From the NCBI GenBank assembly GCA_002706335.1, contig PAKZ01000041.1:124001-188000 (forward strand): a stretch of 64,000 nucleotides of DNA, written 5' to 3'. The notes beneath the pieces are model-generated. The model saw only the letters and a list, made by a program, of their open reading frames with translations. It made no database searches and had not been told where the DNA came from. Made by a program: the position numbers and the translations under genes. Within the stretch, counting starts at the first letter, position 1. Each line of letters starts with the position of its first letter. Origin of the DNA: Ahrensia sp. (GTDB lineage Bacteria > Pseudomonadota > Alphaproteobacteria > Rhizobiales > Rhizobiaceae). Shown here piece by piece: positions 9,878 to 20,053 of the stretch.

Positions 9878-12709
9878 ATGACGCCTGCCGACACCCTTTC
9901 GCGAACGAAGACCAAGACCGACGTGCTGCTTTCCGAACTGATCGCCATTGCCGACAGCCATGGCGGTGACGGCTCGGACCATGCCATTCGCGCCGATGTG
10001 CTCGCGCATCTCAAGGCCGCGCTTGCCCAGCAGCGGGAAGACGCAGAGCAACAGCTCTTCGAGGATGGCGGCGGGATCGCCTGCGCACAAAGGCTGTCCG
10101 AGGGTATGGATACGATCATCCGTGCTGTCTACGACTTTGCAATGGAGCGGGTTTTCAAGGTCAACAATCTTTCTCAGGGCGAAAAGCTGGCGCTCGTCGC
10201 GGTCGGCGGTTACGGGCGGGGCACATTGGCGCCGGGCTCCGACATCGACCTTCTCTTCGTGCTTCCTTACAAACAGACGCCGCTCGGCGAACAGCTCGCC
10301 GAATATATCCTCTACATGCTTTGGGACATGGGGCTGACCGTCGGCCACGCCACGCGATCGATCGACGAATGCGTGCGGCTATCGAAGACGGATACGACGA
10401 TCTGCACCGCGATCCTCGACATGCGCTATCTCTATGGCGAGAAAGGCCTGTTCGACCAGCTCGAGACGCGTTTCTTCGCAGAAGTGGTGCAGAACACCGC
10501 TTCGAGTTTCATTCAGGCCAAGCTTGGCGAGCGCGACGCGCGCCACAAGCGGATGGGCGAAACGCGCTACCTGGTCGAGCCGAATATCAAGGACGGCAAG
10601 GGCGGTCTTCGCGCCCTGCAGACGCTGTTCTGGATCACCAAATATTTCTACGGCATTTCCGACCGCTCGGATCTGGTGAAAAAGGGCGTTCTCAGCCGCA
10701 GCGAATACAATCTCTTCGTCAAATGCGAAGATTTCCTGTGGGCGGTGCGGTGCCACCTTCATTTCCTGACCGGCAAAGCGGATGAGCGGCTCGGTTTCGA
10801 GGTGCAGCGCAGCCTGGCCGACCGGCTCGGCTACAAGAGCCATCCCGGCCTGAAGGATGTCGAGCGTTTCATGAAGCATTACTTCCTGATCGCCAAGGAT
10901 GTCGGTGACCTGACCCGCATCATCTGCGCGGCGCTCGAAGAGGAAGAAGTCAAAAACACACCCGGCTTCAACCGTCTGCTGCAGACGCTGCCCTTTACGC
11001 GGCGCCCGCAGAAAATCCGCGGCACGACCGATTTCATCATCGAGAACAAGCGCATCAACGTGGCCGGCGACGATGTATTCGAAAAGGATCCGGTCAACAT
11101 CATTCGCATGTTCTGGTTCGCGGATCGCGACCAACTCGACTACCATCCGGATGCGCTGCAGCTGACGCGCCGTTCGCTGAAACTCATCGGCAAGGCGCTG
11201 CGCAACGATCCGGAAGCCAACAAGCTGTTCATGGACATCCTGACATCGCGGAAGGACCCGGCGCTCAATCTGATCCGCATGAACGAGGCCGGCGTGCTCG
11301 GGCGATTCATACCGGACTTCGGCAAGGTCGTGGCGATGATGCAGTTCAACATGTATCACCACTTCACCGTGGACGAGCATCTGATCCGGTCCGTCGACGT
11401 CTTGTCGAAGATCGAGCGCGGCCTGCTCGAAGAGGACCATCCGCTCGCCTCCTCGATCCTGCCCGACATGACGCAGGAATACCGGCGCATTCTGTACGTC
11501 GCCCTGTTCCTGCACGACATCGCCAAAGGCCGACCGAAGGACCACTCGATTGCCGGGGCGGAAGTCGCCGAAAAACTGTGCCCGCGCCTCGGCCTGACTG
11601 CGGCGGAAACCGAAACCGTGGCCTGGCTGATCCGCGATCACCTGACGATGAGCACCGTCGCCCAGTCGCGTGACCTCTCCGACCGCAAGACGATCGACGA
11701 CTTCGTCGCCGTTGTGCAGACGGTGCTGCGGCTGAAACTTCTGGTGATCCTGACCGTCTGCGATATCCGCGCCGTAGGGCCGGGTGTCTGGAACGGCTGG
11801 AAAGGCCAGCTTTTGCGCACGCTGTATTCCGAGACCGAACTGGCGGTGACAGGCGGCTACTCGGAAATCGACCGCAAGCAGCGGTCAGCGCTCAATCGCG
11901 AACAATTGCTCGAGAGGCTTTCGGACTGGCCGGCGGAGGAGCGGCGTAACTATGTCGACCGGCACTATGACAGCTACCTCCTGACCGTCGATATCGAGGA
12001 TCAGGTCCGCCACGCGGAGTTCATGCGGGAAGCGCTGGCGGAGGACAAGAAGCTGGCGACTACGGTCAAGACGAACCAGTTTCAGGCCATTACCGAGATT
12101 TCGGTACTCGCGCCGGACCACCCGCGCCTGTTGTCGATCATTGCGGCCGCCTGCTCATCCGCCGGCGCCAAGATCGACGGCGCCCATGTGTTTACGACAC
12201 GCGACGGCTGGGCGCTCGATACGATCCTCGTCAATCGCGAATTCGATGACGATGGCGACGAGTTCCGGCGCGCGAAACGGATCGGCAAGGTGATCGAGGA
12301 TGTCCTGTCGGGCCGGGAATATGTGCCCAACATGCTGGCCAACAAGATGAAGCCGAGGCGCAATCTCAAGGCATTTTCGATAGAGCCGGCCGTTGCGGTG
12401 AAGAACACGCTGTCCAACAAGTTCTCGGTAATCGAGGTAGAAGGGCTGGACCGGCCCGGCATCCTCTCGGAGATAACCAGCGCGCTGTCCGATCTGACGC
12501 TCGATATCCATTCGGCGCATATCACCACCTTCGGCGAGAAGGTGGTCGATACGTTCTACGTCACCGATCTGACAGGCCACAAGATTACCGCTCCCGCGCG
12601 GCAGAAGCGGATCAGCAAGGTTCTCACCGATGTGCTGATGGGCCGCGCCGACGAAAATCCGGTGGTACAGATCAGCGCCGGTCTCGCGCGTTCGAAAAAG
12701 GCCGGATAA
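9878..12709 (+). CDS. glnD: Bifunctional [protein-PII] uridylyltransferase / uridylyl-removing enzyme
   Basis: Primary nitrogen sensor of 943 residues that uridylylates PII proteins when glutamine is low and removes UMP when it is high. In order: nucleotidyltransferase domain with [17 protein letters not shown] near residues 109-125, a helical linker, the HD hydrolase domain with FLHDIAKG near 545, and two C-terminal ACT domains at about 730-800 and 848-915 that bind glutamine. The mutS-glnD-murJ order is conserved in Hyphomicrobiales. murJ starts three bases after the glnD stop, suggesting co-transcription. No NtrC-type site is evident in the 63-base gap upstream. Confidence 0.96.
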   Translation: MTPADTLSRTKTKTDVLLSELIAIADSHGGDGSDHAIRADVLAHLKAALAQQREDAEQQLFEDGGGIACAQRLSEGMDTIIRAVYDFAMERVFKVNNLSQGEKLALVAVGGYGRGTLAPGSDIDLLFVLPYKQTPLGEQLAEYILYMLWDMGLTVGHATRSIDECVRLSKTDTTICTAILDMRYLYGEKGLFDQLETRFFAEVVQNTASSFIQAKLGERDARHKRMGETRYLVEPNIKDGKGGLRALQTLFWITKYFYGISDRSDLVKKGVLSRSEYNLFVKCEDFLWAVRCHLHFLTGKADERLGFEVQRSLADRLGYKSHPGLKDVERFMKHYFLIAKDVGDLTRIICAALEEEEVKNTPGFNRLLQTLPFTRRPQKIRGTTDFIIENKRINVAGDDVFEKDPVNIIRMFWFADRDQLDYHPDALQLTRRSLKLIGKALRNDPEANKLFMDILTSRKDPALNLIRMNEAGVLGRFIPDFGKVVAMMQFNMYHHFTVDEHLIRSVDVLSKIERGLLEEDHPLASSILPDMTQEYRRILYVALFLHDIAKGRPKDHSIAGAEVAEKLCPRLGLTAAETETVAWLIRDHLTMSTVAQSRDLSDRKTIDDFVAVVQTVLRLKLLVILTVCDIRAVGPGVWNGWKGQLLRTLYSETELAVTGGYSEIDRKQRSALNREQLLERLSDWPAEERRNYVDRHYDSYLLTVDIEDQVRHAEFMREALAEDKKLATTVKTNQFQAITEISVLAPDHPRLLSIIAAACSSAGAKIDGAHVFTTRDGWALDTILVNREFDDDGDEFRRAKRIGKVIEDVLSGREYVPNMLANKMKPRRNLKAFSIEPAVAVKNTLSNKFSVIEVEGLDRPGILSEITSALSDLTLDIHSAHITTFGEKVVDTFYVTDLTGHKITAPARQKRISKVLTDVLMGRADENPVVQISAGLARSKKAG

Positions 12710-12712
12710 TTC

Positions 12713-14290
12713 ATGAGCCTTTTCGGCAAGTTCCTCGGTGTCGGCGGCGCGACTTCGGCCAGCCGGGTGCTCGGTTTCGTGCGCGAGGCGATGATCGCCT
12801 CGGTGCTCGGTGCGGGGCCCGTGGCCGACGCTTTCTATGCCGCCCTGCGTTTTCCGAACCTGTTCCGGCGGCTGTTTGCCGAAGGCGCCTTTAATTCCGC
12901 CTTTGTGCCGATCTTCGCCAAGGAGGTGGAGACCAATGGCGAGGCCAGCGCCGCGCGCTTTGCCGGCGAGGTATTTTCGGTGCTGGCTCTCGTGCTGGCC
13001 GGCCTGACCGTGCTGGCACTCGTCTTCATGCCGTTCCTGGCCGGAACGGTGATCGCGCCGGCCTTCCAGGACACGCCGGAGAAATTCGACCTGACCGTGC
13101 TTTTAGCCCGCATCATGTTTCCCTATCTGGCGGCAATGTCGCTGGTGGCGATGCTGTCGGGCGTGCTCAACTCGTTCCGAAAGTATTTTCTGGCCGCACT
13201 GGCGCCTGTGCTCCTCAATGTCGTGCTGATCGGCGTTCTATTTGCCGCCGTTCGGTCAGGCTGGGATCCGCGCTTCGTGGGCGTCGCGCTGAGCATCGGT
13301 GTCGTTCTGGCCGGCCTCCTGCAACTCGGCCTGCTCGTCTACGGCATCCTTCGCATTGGTTTCACCTTCACGCCGAAGCGGCCGCGCCTGACCCCACAGG
13401 TCAAACGCCTGCTGACGCTCGCGGCACCGGCGGCGCTAACCGGCGGCATCGTGCAGATCAATCTCGTCATCGGCCAGATCATCGCATCACAACAGGATGG
13501 TGCTATCGCCCTGCTCAACTATGCCGACCGGCTCTACCAGCTACCGCTCGGCGTGATCGGAATCGCTATCGGCGTGGTGCTGCTGCCGGAACTGGCGCGC
13601 GCGCTCGGCGCGGGCGAACAGAAGACAGCACTGACGCTGCAGAATCGCAGCCTTGAATTCGGCCTCGGATTGACCGTTCCGGCCGCCGTGGCGCTGGCGC
13701 TGACGCCGGTTCCCTTCATCGCGGTGATCTATGAGCGCGGCGCGTTCCTTCCAGAAACGACGCAGGCGGCCGCGGCGGCTCTTGCGGCGTTCGCGATCGG
13801 TCTGCCCTCCTTCGTCCTGATCAAGGTGCTGCAACCCGCCTATTTCGCACGTGAGGACATGAAGACGCCGATGTGGTTCTCGCTGGTTTCGCTGGTCGTC
13901 AATGCCGGCGGCAGCCTGGCGATGTTCCCGGTCCTTGGCCATGTCGGCATAGCGGCGGCAACCAGCTTCGCCGGCTGGGCCAACGCCATGCTGCTCGACT
14001 GGACGCTGTGGCGGCGCAACCAGTTTCGCCCGTCGCCGGAAACGCTCCGCCGCGTCCTGTTGATCATCGTATCGGCAGCCGCGATGGGAGTGGTCCTGTT
14101 CGGCGCATGGCATTATCTGCGCGACAGTTTCCTCACCTCCAACATCCTGATCCGCGCCGGCATCGCCGCTCTTCTGATCGGCGTATCGATGATCGTCTAT
14201 TTCGGACTGGCGCTCGCGACGGGCGGGATAGACAGATCGATGCTGATGCGAACGGTCAAACGCCGGCGCTCGAGCGGCGCGGAGCAATGA
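12713..14290 (+). CDS. murJ: Lipid II flippase MurJ
   Basis: Polytopic inner-membrane protein of 525 residues in the MOP exporter superfamily that moves lipid-linked peptidoglycan precursors to the periplasmic face. The N-terminal family signature is clear: SRVLGFVREAMIASVLGAGP, then ADAFYAALRFPNLFRRLFAEG, which includes the conserved basic and acidic residues of the central cavity. About fourteen hydrophobic segments can be counted. It follows glnD at three bases, an arrangement common in related genomes. The C-terminus ends in a short basic tail (KRRRSS). Confidence 0.95.
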   Translation: MSLFGKFLGVGGATSASRVLGFVREAMIASVLGAGPVADAFYAALRFPNLFRRLFAEGAFNSAFVPIFAKEVETNGEASAARFAGEVFSVLALVLAGLTVLALVFMPFLAGTVIAPAFQDTPEKFDLTVLLARIMFPYLAAMSLVAMLSGVLNSFRKYFLAALAPVLLNVVLIGVLFAAVRSGWDPRFVGVALSIGVVLAGLLQLGLLVYGILRIGFTFTPKRPRLTPQVKRLLTLAAPAALTGGIVQINLVIGQIIASQQDGAIALLNYADRLYQLPLGVIGIAIGVVLLPELARALGAGEQKTALTLQNRSLEFGLGLTVPAAVALALTPVPFIAVIYERGAFLPETTQAAAAALAAFAIGLPSFVLIKVLQPAYFAREDMKTPMWFSLVSLVVNAGGSLAMFPVLGHVGIAAATSFAGWANAMLLDWTLWRRNQFRPSPETLRRVLLIIVSAAAMGVVLFGAWHYLRDSFLTSNILIRAGIAALLIGVSMIVYFGLALATGGIDRSMLMRTVKRRRSSGAEQ

Positions 14291-14401
14291 GACCCACTTG
14301 AAGGTTGCGCAAGCGCCTGCCATAAGCGCGCCGCATACATAACCCGTGCAGACCAGACCTGCTCTGCAAAGGGGCCCTCCACCAGCTTCGGGTAACAGAC
14401 A

Positions 14402-15466
14402 ATGAGCAGCTTTGAACCCCTCGTCTTTTCGGGCGTGCAACCGACCGGCAATCTGACGCTTGGCAACTATCTCGGCGCCATCCGAAAATTCGTCGCTCTG
14501 CAGGACACCCATAACTGCATCTATTGCGTGGTCGACCTGCACGCGCTGACGATCAACCCTTCCCCGCAGGATCTGATTGACGGACGGCGCGCCATCGCGG
14601 CGGCCTTTCTGGCATCGGGCATCGATCCGGTGAAGCATATCGTCTTCAACCAGGCTGCCGTGTTCCAGCATTCCGAACTCGCCTGGGTCTTCAACTGCAT
14701 TGCGCGCATGGGCTGGCTCAACCGAATGACCCAGTTCAAGGAAAAGGCCGGTAAGGACCGCGAGAACGCCTCGGTCGGCCTGTTCGCCTATCCGAACCTG
14801 ATGGCCGCCGACATTCTGGTCTACCGCGCGACGCATGTGCCGGTCGGCGACGACCAGAAACAGCATCTAGAACTGACCCGCGACATCGCCCAGAAGTTCA
14901 ACTGGGACTACCGCGAGCGGACAAAGGCGCTCGACCTCGGCGTGCCGATGGAGATCGGCGACGAAACCATCGACGGCTATTTCCCGATCACCGAACCGCT
15001 GATCGAGGGCCCCGCAACGCGCATCATGAGCCTGCGTGACGGAACCAAAAAGATGTCGAAATCGGATCCCTCCGACCTGTCGCGCATCAACCTGACCGAT
15101 ACCGCCGACGATATCGCCAAGAAGATCCGCAAGGCCAAGACCGATCCGGAGCCGCTTCCAGGCGATACCAGCGGCTTCCAAGGGCGGCCGGAAGCCGAGA
15201 ATCTCGTCAACATCTACGCGGCGCTGTCCGAAACGAGCAACGATGCTGTGCTGCAGGAATTCGGTGGGCAGCAATTCTCCGTCTTCAAGCCGGCGCTCGC
15301 TGAACTCGCCGTAGAAAAACTCGCACCGATCGCGGACGAGATGCGCCGACTGATGGCTGATCCCGGCCATATCGACGCCGTTCTGGCGACTGGTGGCGAG
15401 CGCGCATCGGCGCTGGCGGAGAAGACAATGGTCGATGTCCGGCGCCTTGTCGGGCTGACCGTATAA
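14402..15466 (+). CDS. trpS: Tryptophanyl-tRNA synthetase
   Basis: Class I aminoacyl-tRNA synthetase of 354 residues charging tRNA-Trp. The HIGH-equivalent is [12 protein letters not shown] at residues 15-26, with an asparagine at the second histidine position as is common in TrpRS. The KMSKS loop appears intact as [10 protein letters not shown] near residue 218. SGVQPTG and [10 protein letters not shown] are further TrpRS signatures. It lies 111 bases after murJ; that gap has no obvious terminator or leader peptide with tandem Trp codons, so no attenuation is proposed. Confidence 0.96.
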   Translation: MSSFEPLVFSGVQPTGNLTLGNYLGAIRKFVALQDTHNCIYCVVDLHALTINPSPQDLIDGRRAIAAAFLASGIDPVKHIVFNQAAVFQHSELAWVFNCIARMGWLNRMTQFKEKAGKDRENASVGLFAYPNLMAADILVYRATHVPVGDDQKQHLELTRDIAQKFNWDYRERTKALDLGVPMEIGDETIDGYFPITEPLIEGPATRIMSLRDGTKKMSKSDPSDLSRINLTDTADDIAKKIRKAKTDPEPLPGDTSGFQGRPEAENLVNIYAALSETSNDAVLQEFGGQQFSVFKPALAELAVEKLAPIADEMRRLMADPGHIDAVLATGGERASALAEKTMVDVRRLVGLTV

Positions 15467-15559
15467 CCTCAACCGGCCACTTCAGGAGACACGCGGCCGC
15501 GTCACTTTGCCAAAATCTCGGCGCTTGAAGCGGCCCCGGCCGCGTGCCATTTATCCATA

Positions 15560-16051
15560 ATGTTTACCAAACGACTGATCCACGAAGCCGGTCACCGCCG
15601 GAAGTTCATGGCGGTGATCGACGATACGCCGGAATGCGAACGCGCGGTTCTCTACGCGGCCAGGCGCGCCGCCAAGACCAGTGGCGGGCTGACTCTGCTG
15701 TTCGTTATCGAGCCCGGCGACTTCCAGCACTGGCTCGGCGTGGAACAGGTCATGCGCGCCGAAGCGATGGAAACCGCAGAGGCAGCACTCTCCAAGCATG
15801 CCGCCTATGCCCGCGAGAAGGTCGGGATCGAGGCGGAGCAGGTTGTGCGGGAAGGCGTTGCAGTGGAGCAGATCCACGCCCTGATTGAAGAGGATCAGGA
15901 CATAGCCATCCTTGTTCTTGCTGCGGGCGCCGCCAAAGAGGGGCCCGAGCCGCTGGTCTCGTCGATTGCCGGACGGAACGCCGCATTTCCGATCCCGGTC
16001 ACGGTCGTGCCGTACAATCTCAGCGACGAGGACATCGAAAGCCTGTCCTGA
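15560..16051 (+). CDS. Universal stress protein (UspA family)
   Basis: Single-domain Usp of 163 residues with the alpha/beta nucleotide-binding fold. It begins with a basic leader RRKFMAVIDD, whose VIDDTPECERA segment is the first strand and its loop. The C-terminal half has ILVLAAGAAKEGPEPLVSS, a variant of the ATP-binding G-x2-G-x9-GS motif that is not well kept, so ATP binding is uncertain. The trpS - Usp - NfuA order is seen in related genomes. The ATG at 15560 has no good ribosome site but keeps the conserved leader; an internal ATG at 15608 would lose it. Confidence 0.87.
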   Translation: MFTKRLIHEAGHRRKFMAVIDDTPECERAVLYAARRAAKTSGGLTLLFVIEPGDFQHWLGVEQVMRAEAMETAEAALSKHAAYAREKVGIEAEQVVREGVAVEQIHALIEEDQDIAILVLAAGAAKEGPEPLVSSIAGRNAAFPIPVTVVPYNLSDEDIESLS

Positions 16052-16147
16052 GAACCCGGGCGAAAAAGGCGCATCGCAATTGCTTGATATCGACGCACGA
16101 TAGACCTATTTTAGAATTATTCCAAACAGCACGCCGGAGCATCCGCA

Positions 16148-16717
16148 ATGTTCATCCAGACCGAAGCCACGCCTAACCCCGCCACGCTGAAGTTCCTGCC
16201 TGGCAAGGTCGTGCTCGATCAGGGGACGGCGGATTTTCGCGATCCGGAGGAGGCCGCCGCGCAATCGCCATTGGCCGCGCATCTGTTCGAGATTCCCGGC
16301 GTGACCGGTGTTTTCTTCGGCTACGACTTCGTCACGATTACCAAGAACGACGCTTCGGAGTGGCACCACCTGAAGCCGGCGATCCTCGCTGGCATCATGG
16401 AGCACTTCATGTCCGATGCGCCGGTGATGGCGTCACAGGCAGCGGGCCAGGAAGTGGATGCCGGCGAAGAATTCTACGACACAGCCGATGAACCGATCGT
16501 CGCGACGATCAAGGAACTGCTCGACACGCGTGTACGCCCGGCCGTGGCGCAGGATGGCGGCGACATCACGTTCCGGGGATACAAGAAGGGCACCGTGTTC
16601 CTCTACATGAAGGGCGCATGCGCCGGCTGTCCGTCCTCGACGGCGACGCTGAAGCACGGCATCCAGAACCTGCTCCATCACTTCATCCCCGAAGTTCAGA
16701 GCGTCGAAGCGGTCTGA
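16148..16717 (+). CDS. nfuA: NfuA-type iron-sulfur cluster carrier (Nfu_N + NifU C-terminal domain)
   Basis: Fe-S scaffold or carrier of 189 residues that delivers [4Fe-4S] clusters to target enzymes. The N-terminal Nfu domain starts MFIQTEATPNPATLKFLPG, the typical alphaproteobacterial and mitochondrial NFU1 form. The C-terminal NifU-like domain carries the cluster-binding pair C158 and C161 in GACAGCPSS. A GGAG ribosome site precedes the ATG by about eight bases. A strong hairpin terminator follows the gene. It is separate from any nif gene, so this is a housekeeping carrier rather than a nitrogen-fixation protein. Confidence 0.93.
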   Translation: MFIQTEATPNPATLKFLPGKVVLDQGTADFRDPEEAAAQSPLAAHLFEIPGVTGVFFGYDFVTITKNDASEWHHLKPAILAGIMEHFMSDAPVMASQAAGQEVDAGEEFYDTADEPIVATIKELLDTRVRPAVAQDGGDITFRGYKKGTVFLYMKGACAGCPSSTATLKHGIQNLLHHFIPEVQSVEAV

Positions 16718-16743
16718 CGGCCTTTCCGATAAACAGCGCATAA

Positions 16744-16775
16744 AAAAAAGCCGGGTCGAAACAACCCGGCTTTTT
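16744..16775. terminator. Bidirectional rho-independent terminator between nfuA and the L,D-transpeptidase gene
   Basis: Perfect seven-base stem GCCGGGT / ACCCGGC (16750-16756 and 16764-16770) with a seven-base loop, flanked by an A-run on the left and TTTTT on the right. The flanking runs extend the stem and let it act on both strands. It lies between two convergent genes. Confidence 0.93.
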
Positions 16776-16796
16776 CATTGGATAAAGTCGCGCCAA

Positions 16797-17423
16797 TTAC
16801 ATTACGATGACCTTCGCACCGGGCTCGGCACGATTGTAAAGATCAATCACGTCCTGGTTCATCAGACGGATGCAGCCCGACGAAACGTTGTGGCCAATCG
16901 ACCACCATTCCGGCGAACCGTGCAGGCGATAACCGGTATCGCCTCCCTTGTTATAGAGATACATGGCGCGCGCGCCGAGCGGATTGGTCAGACCAGGCTC
17001 CATTCCGCCTCGATATTTCGCGAGTTCAGGCTGACGCTTGATCATAGCTGCGGGCGGCGTCCAGGGCGGCCATTCGCGCTTGTAGGCGATGCGCGCCGTG
17101 CCGGACCATGTGAAGCCTTCGCGGCCGACGCCGATACCGTAACGCACGGCTTTGCCGTTATCGAGCACGAAATAGAGGTGCTTGGCCTTGGTGTCGACGA
17201 TGATCGTGCCGGGCTTCTCGTTCGTCTCATACCTCACGATCTGACGGCGATATTGCCGCGAAACCTTGCTCACCGGAATGGCCGGCAATTTGTACGCCCC
17301 GTCCGATTTGGACGTATAGGCATTGACCATCAGGTTGGCGCCGGCGTCGCCGATTGTGCTACAACCAGCCAGCGCTGCGCTCGCAGCCAGCGCGAAAGCA
17401 ATGAATACGCGTGATCCCCGCAT
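16797..17423 (-). CDS. L,D-transpeptidase lipoprotein (ErfK/YbiS/YnhG family)
   Basis: Periplasmic YkuD-domain enzyme of 208 residues that makes 3-3 peptidoglycan cross-links or anchors proteins to peptidoglycan. The signal sequence is of lipoprotein type: MRGSRVFIAFALAASAALAG followed by C21 as the lipidated cysteine. The catalytic block reads HGSPEWWSIG then HNVSSGCIRL with nucleophile C184. The ATG at 17423 was chosen over the upstream in-frame start at 17474 because it has a GAGGGAG ribosome site and gives a proper signal peptide. Hyphomicrobiales use L,D-transpeptidases heavily in polar growth; the specific role of this paralogue is not known. Confidence 0.92.
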   Translation of the reverse strand: MRGSRVFIAFALAASAALAGCSTIGDAGANLMVNAYTSKSDGAYKLPAIPVSKVSRQYRRQIVRYETNEKPGTIIVDTKAKHLYFVLDNGKAVRYGIGVGREGFTWSGTARIAYKREWPPWTPPAAMIKRQPELAKYRGGMEPGLTNPLGARAMYLYNKGGDTGYRLHGSPEWWSIGHNVSSGCIRLMNQDVIDLYNRAEPGAKVIVM

Positions 17424-17616
17424 GAAATTCTCCCTCGAAAACCGACTGCGGCGTTCCGCGTTCCGCGTCGACATCCTTGTTAATACAGACTCGCGAGCCT
17501 GTCATCTATGACTCAATTATTGATTAACCATGAACATAAAAATGTGACATTGATCACACACCGGCCGTGTTTGGCTGCCGGGTGTGCAGCGGGCCGAATC
17601 GTGGCAGGCTGGTTAA

Positions 17617-18099
17617 ATGCCGCTAATTGCCCTGCATGCTCGAAACCCACTCGAAGACGGTCGCCAATCGGCGCGAGCGCTGAGAATCCGGCGTGGCGTG
17701 CAACTGCTCTTGAGCGAACTGGGCGCCGCGCATCTACCGGAACTCACGCTCGCCAACGGACGACGAGCCGACATCATCGCGTTGCTGCGCGACGGCTCTA
17801 TCTGGATCGTGGAGATCAAGTCCTCGATCGAGGATATGCGGTCTGACGGAAAGTGGCCGGATTATCGAGACTTTTGCGACAGGCTTTTCTTCGCGACCCT
17901 GGACGATGTGCCGGGCGAGATCTTCCCTGACGACTGCGGCTTCATCCGCGCCGACACGCATGGCGCGGCTATGTTGAGGGACGCGCCCGAACACCGGCTG
18001 GCCGCCGCGCGGCGCAAGGCGGTCACTCAGAGGATCGCGCAATCGGCAGCGCAGCGGCTTTATGCGGCGGAACTTGCGGGCATCGATCTGCCGGAGTGA
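17617..18099 (+). CDS. mmcB: MmcB-family DNA repair protein
   Basis: Small protein of 160 residues in the MmcB family (PF06319), a PD-(D/E)XK-like nuclease fold linked to mitomycin C tolerance in Caulobacter and mostly found in alphaproteobacteria. The putative metal site is D52 in GRRADIIAL and the ExK pair E66/K68 in WIVEIKSS. It is divergent from the L,D-transpeptidase gene with 193 bases between starts; that AT-richer stretch probably holds both promoters but no site was clear enough to name. Its stop lies nine bases from the convergent regA stop. Confidence 0.85.
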   Translation: MPLIALHARNPLEDGRQSARALRIRRGVQLLLSELGAAHLPELTLANGRRADIIALLRDGSIWIVEIKSSIEDMRSDGKWPDYRDFCDRLFFATLDDVPGEIFPDDCGFIRADTHGAAMLRDAPEHRLAAARRKAVTQRIAQSAAQRLYAAELAGIDLPE

Positions 18100-18108
18100 G
18101 CGATCCCG

Positions 18109-18657
18109 TCAGCGCGGCGCGCGCTTGGCGAGAATGCGCTGCAGTGTGCGGCGATGCATGTTGAGACGCCTTGCCGTTTCGGAGACGTTACGGTCGCACA
18201 TCTCGAAAACCCGCTGGATATGTTCCCAGCGCACACGATCGGCCGACATCGGATTTTCCGGCGGCGCGACCTTCTCGCCGGCCTTGGCGGTCAGCGCGGT
18301 GTAGATTTCATCCGCATCGGCAGGCTTGGCCAGATAGTCCACCGCGCCGATCTTCACCGCATGAACGGCGGTGGCGATGTTTCCGTAACCGGTCAGTACG
18401 ATGGCCCGCGCATCGGGGCGCTTCGTCCTGATCGCCTCAATCACGTCGAGGCCGTTGCCATCGCCCAGACGCATATCGACCACAGCATAGGCCGGCGGAT
18501 CCTTCTTCACCTCGGCAAGACCGCCGGCGACTGTTTCCGACGCGACGACCGAAAACCCGCGGCTCTCCATAGCGCGCGCGAGCCGCTGTAAAAAGAGCTT
18601 GTCGTCATCGACGATCAGGAGGCTCTTGTCGGGTCCGAGTTCGTTGCTTTCATTCAT
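18109..18657 (-). CDS. regA: RegA/ActR/PrrA-family redox response regulator
   Basis: Two-domain regulator of 182 residues: receiver with acid pair in LLIVDDDK, phospho-acceptor D61 in VVDMRLGDG, switch residue in VLTGYGNIATAV, and K in YLAKPAD; then a Fis-type helix-turn-helix ending in NVSETARRLNMHRRTLQRIL, the hallmark of the RegA/ActR/PrrA group. These control electron-transport, carbon and nitrogen fixation and acid-tolerance genes in alphaproteobacteria. It sits 43 bases downstream of its kinase regB. The ATG at 18657 was preferred to in-frame TTG 18684 and GTG 18666, since the conserved region begins well after it; the start is not certain. Confidence 0.93.
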   Translation of the reverse strand: MNESNELGPDKSLLIVDDDKLFLQRLARAMESRGFSVVASETVAGGLAEVKKDPPAYAVVDMRLGDGNGLDVIEAIRTKRPDARAIVLTGYGNIATAVHAVKIGAVDYLAKPADADEIYTALTAKAGEKVAPPENPMSADRVRWEHIQRVFEMCDRNVSETARRLNMHRRTLQRILAKRAPR

Positions 18658-18700
18658 GTCATTCACCTGTCCTGCCTCCTCCAACCCTATACTTAGCGCG

Positions 18701-20002
18701 TCAAACGGCCGCTTGCATTGACAAACGCGGCCATTCGACGATCACGGCGGCACCTTTTCCGGTGGAAAACGCATTTGAAAAGACAACATTCGCACCCGAG
18801 CGTTCGAGAAGCGTCTTTGCGATAAAGATACCAAGCCCCAGTCCGCCGCCGCCATTACGCGGCCGGTTCGGCGTACGGGGAATGTCCGGTTCGCCGAGAT
18901 GCTCCAGCACTTCCGGCGGAAAACCGGGGCCGTCATCTATAATGCGCACCCGCACCCTGTCTTCGTTCCACGCCATGCGGATTTCGACACTCTCCTTGGC
19001 AAAATCTACCGCGTTCTCCACGAGATTCCCAAGTCCGTAAATGATCCCCGGATTGCGAGGGCAGACCGGCTCGGTCCCCTCGTTTTCCTCGATCGTTGCA
19101 TTGATCGCGATGCCGAATTCGCGATGCGGGGCGACCACTTCCTCGATCATGGTCCGAAGCGCGACGCGGGCCATGTGGTCCTCATCTCCGGCTCCGAGCG
19201 TCGACAAGCGCCTCAGAATCTCGCGGCAACGATCGGCCTGGGTGCGCATCAGCGCGATGTCCTCGCGCAGGCTTTCCGGATCGAAGGGTTCGCGGCCCAT
19301 TTCCTTTGCGACCAGCGAAATCGTCGCGAGCGGCGTTCCCAGTTCATGGGCGGCGGCGGCGGCCAGCCCGTCGAGTGCGGAAAAATGCTGCTCGCGCTGC
19401 AGAACCAGCTCCGTCGCCGCGAGCGCATCGGAAAGCCGCCTGGCTTCTTCGGCGACCCGGTAGACATAGAAGGCGGTGAAGATCATCGCCGAAACGACGG
19501 CGACCCACATGCCGGCGACAAAGACCAGCGGAATTTCCAGGAGTATGTCGGGATACCAGGGAAGCGGCAGATGGACGAAGGTGAGCGCCGTGGTGAAAGC
19601 CAGCGTGATCGCCGCGAGCGTCGCGGTGAAGCGCGGCGGCAGGGTGGTGGCGGAAATGATGACCGGCACGACGAGGAGGATGCAGAAGGGATTGGTCAGC
19701 CCGCCGGTCAATGCAAGCAGGCCTGACAATTGCGCCACATCGAAGATAAGCACAGCGAAGACGCCGACCGGGCGAAGGCGCTTATTGGTCGGAAACAAGC
19801 GTGTTAGGGCAAGGTTGAGGATCGCGGCAAGCGCGATCAGGAACAGGCAGGCGATGATCGGCAGTTGGAAATGCAGCACCGTGGCGACGAACAGTACCGC
19901 CGCCAACTGGCCCGCTATAGCGAGCCAACGAGTGTTGTTGATCGTCGACAGACGAAGCCGGCGCGTGCCGAATCCCGTGTCGTTGCCAAGTTCATATTCC
20001 AT
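18701..20002 (-). CDS. regB: RegB/ActS/PrrB-family redox sensor histidine kinase
   Basis: Membrane kinase of 433 residues that senses quinone pool and redox state and phosphorylates RegA. Six hydrophobic segments lie between residues 27 and 182. The ubiquinone-binding heptad GGLTNPF is exact at 100-106. The H-box is AAAAHELGTPLATIS with H219, and the redox-active cysteine of RegB corresponds to C259 in QADRCREILRRL. The ATPase domain shows N-box NLVENAVDFA and DDGPGFP. The gene is 51 bases downstream of hrpB on the same strand. All known redox-sensing residues are kept, so full redox control is expected. Confidence 0.94.
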   Translation of the reverse strand: MEYELGNDTGFGTRRLRLSTINNTRWLAIAGQLAAVLFVATVLHFQLPIIACLFLIALAAILNLALTRLFPTNKRLRPVGVFAVLIFDVAQLSGLLALTGGLTNPFCILLVVPVIISATTLPPRFTATLAAITLAFTTALTFVHLPLPWYPDILLEIPLVFVAGMWVAVVSAMIFTAFYVYRVAEEARRLSDALAATELVLQREQHFSALDGLAAAAAHELGTPLATISLVAKEMGREPFDPESLREDIALMRTQADRCREILRRLSTLGAGDEDHMARVALRTMIEEVVAPHREFGIAINATIEENEGTEPVCPRNPGIIYGLGNLVENAVDFAKESVEIRMAWNEDRVRVRIIDDGPGFPPEVLEHLGEPDIPRTPNRPRNGGGGLGLGIFIAKTLLERSGANVVFSNAFSTGKGAAVIVEWPRLSMQAAV

Positions 20003-20053
20003 AAAGCGTATATACGATGCGTGTTTGATTTTTTAAATGATAACAAAAAGCAG

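Noticed and set aside
15491-15502. Perfect palindrome ACGCGGCCGCGT between trpS and the stress protein gene
   Set aside because: No T-run and no neighbouring copy; in high-GC DNA a 12-base CG palindrome is weak evidence for a terminator or operator.
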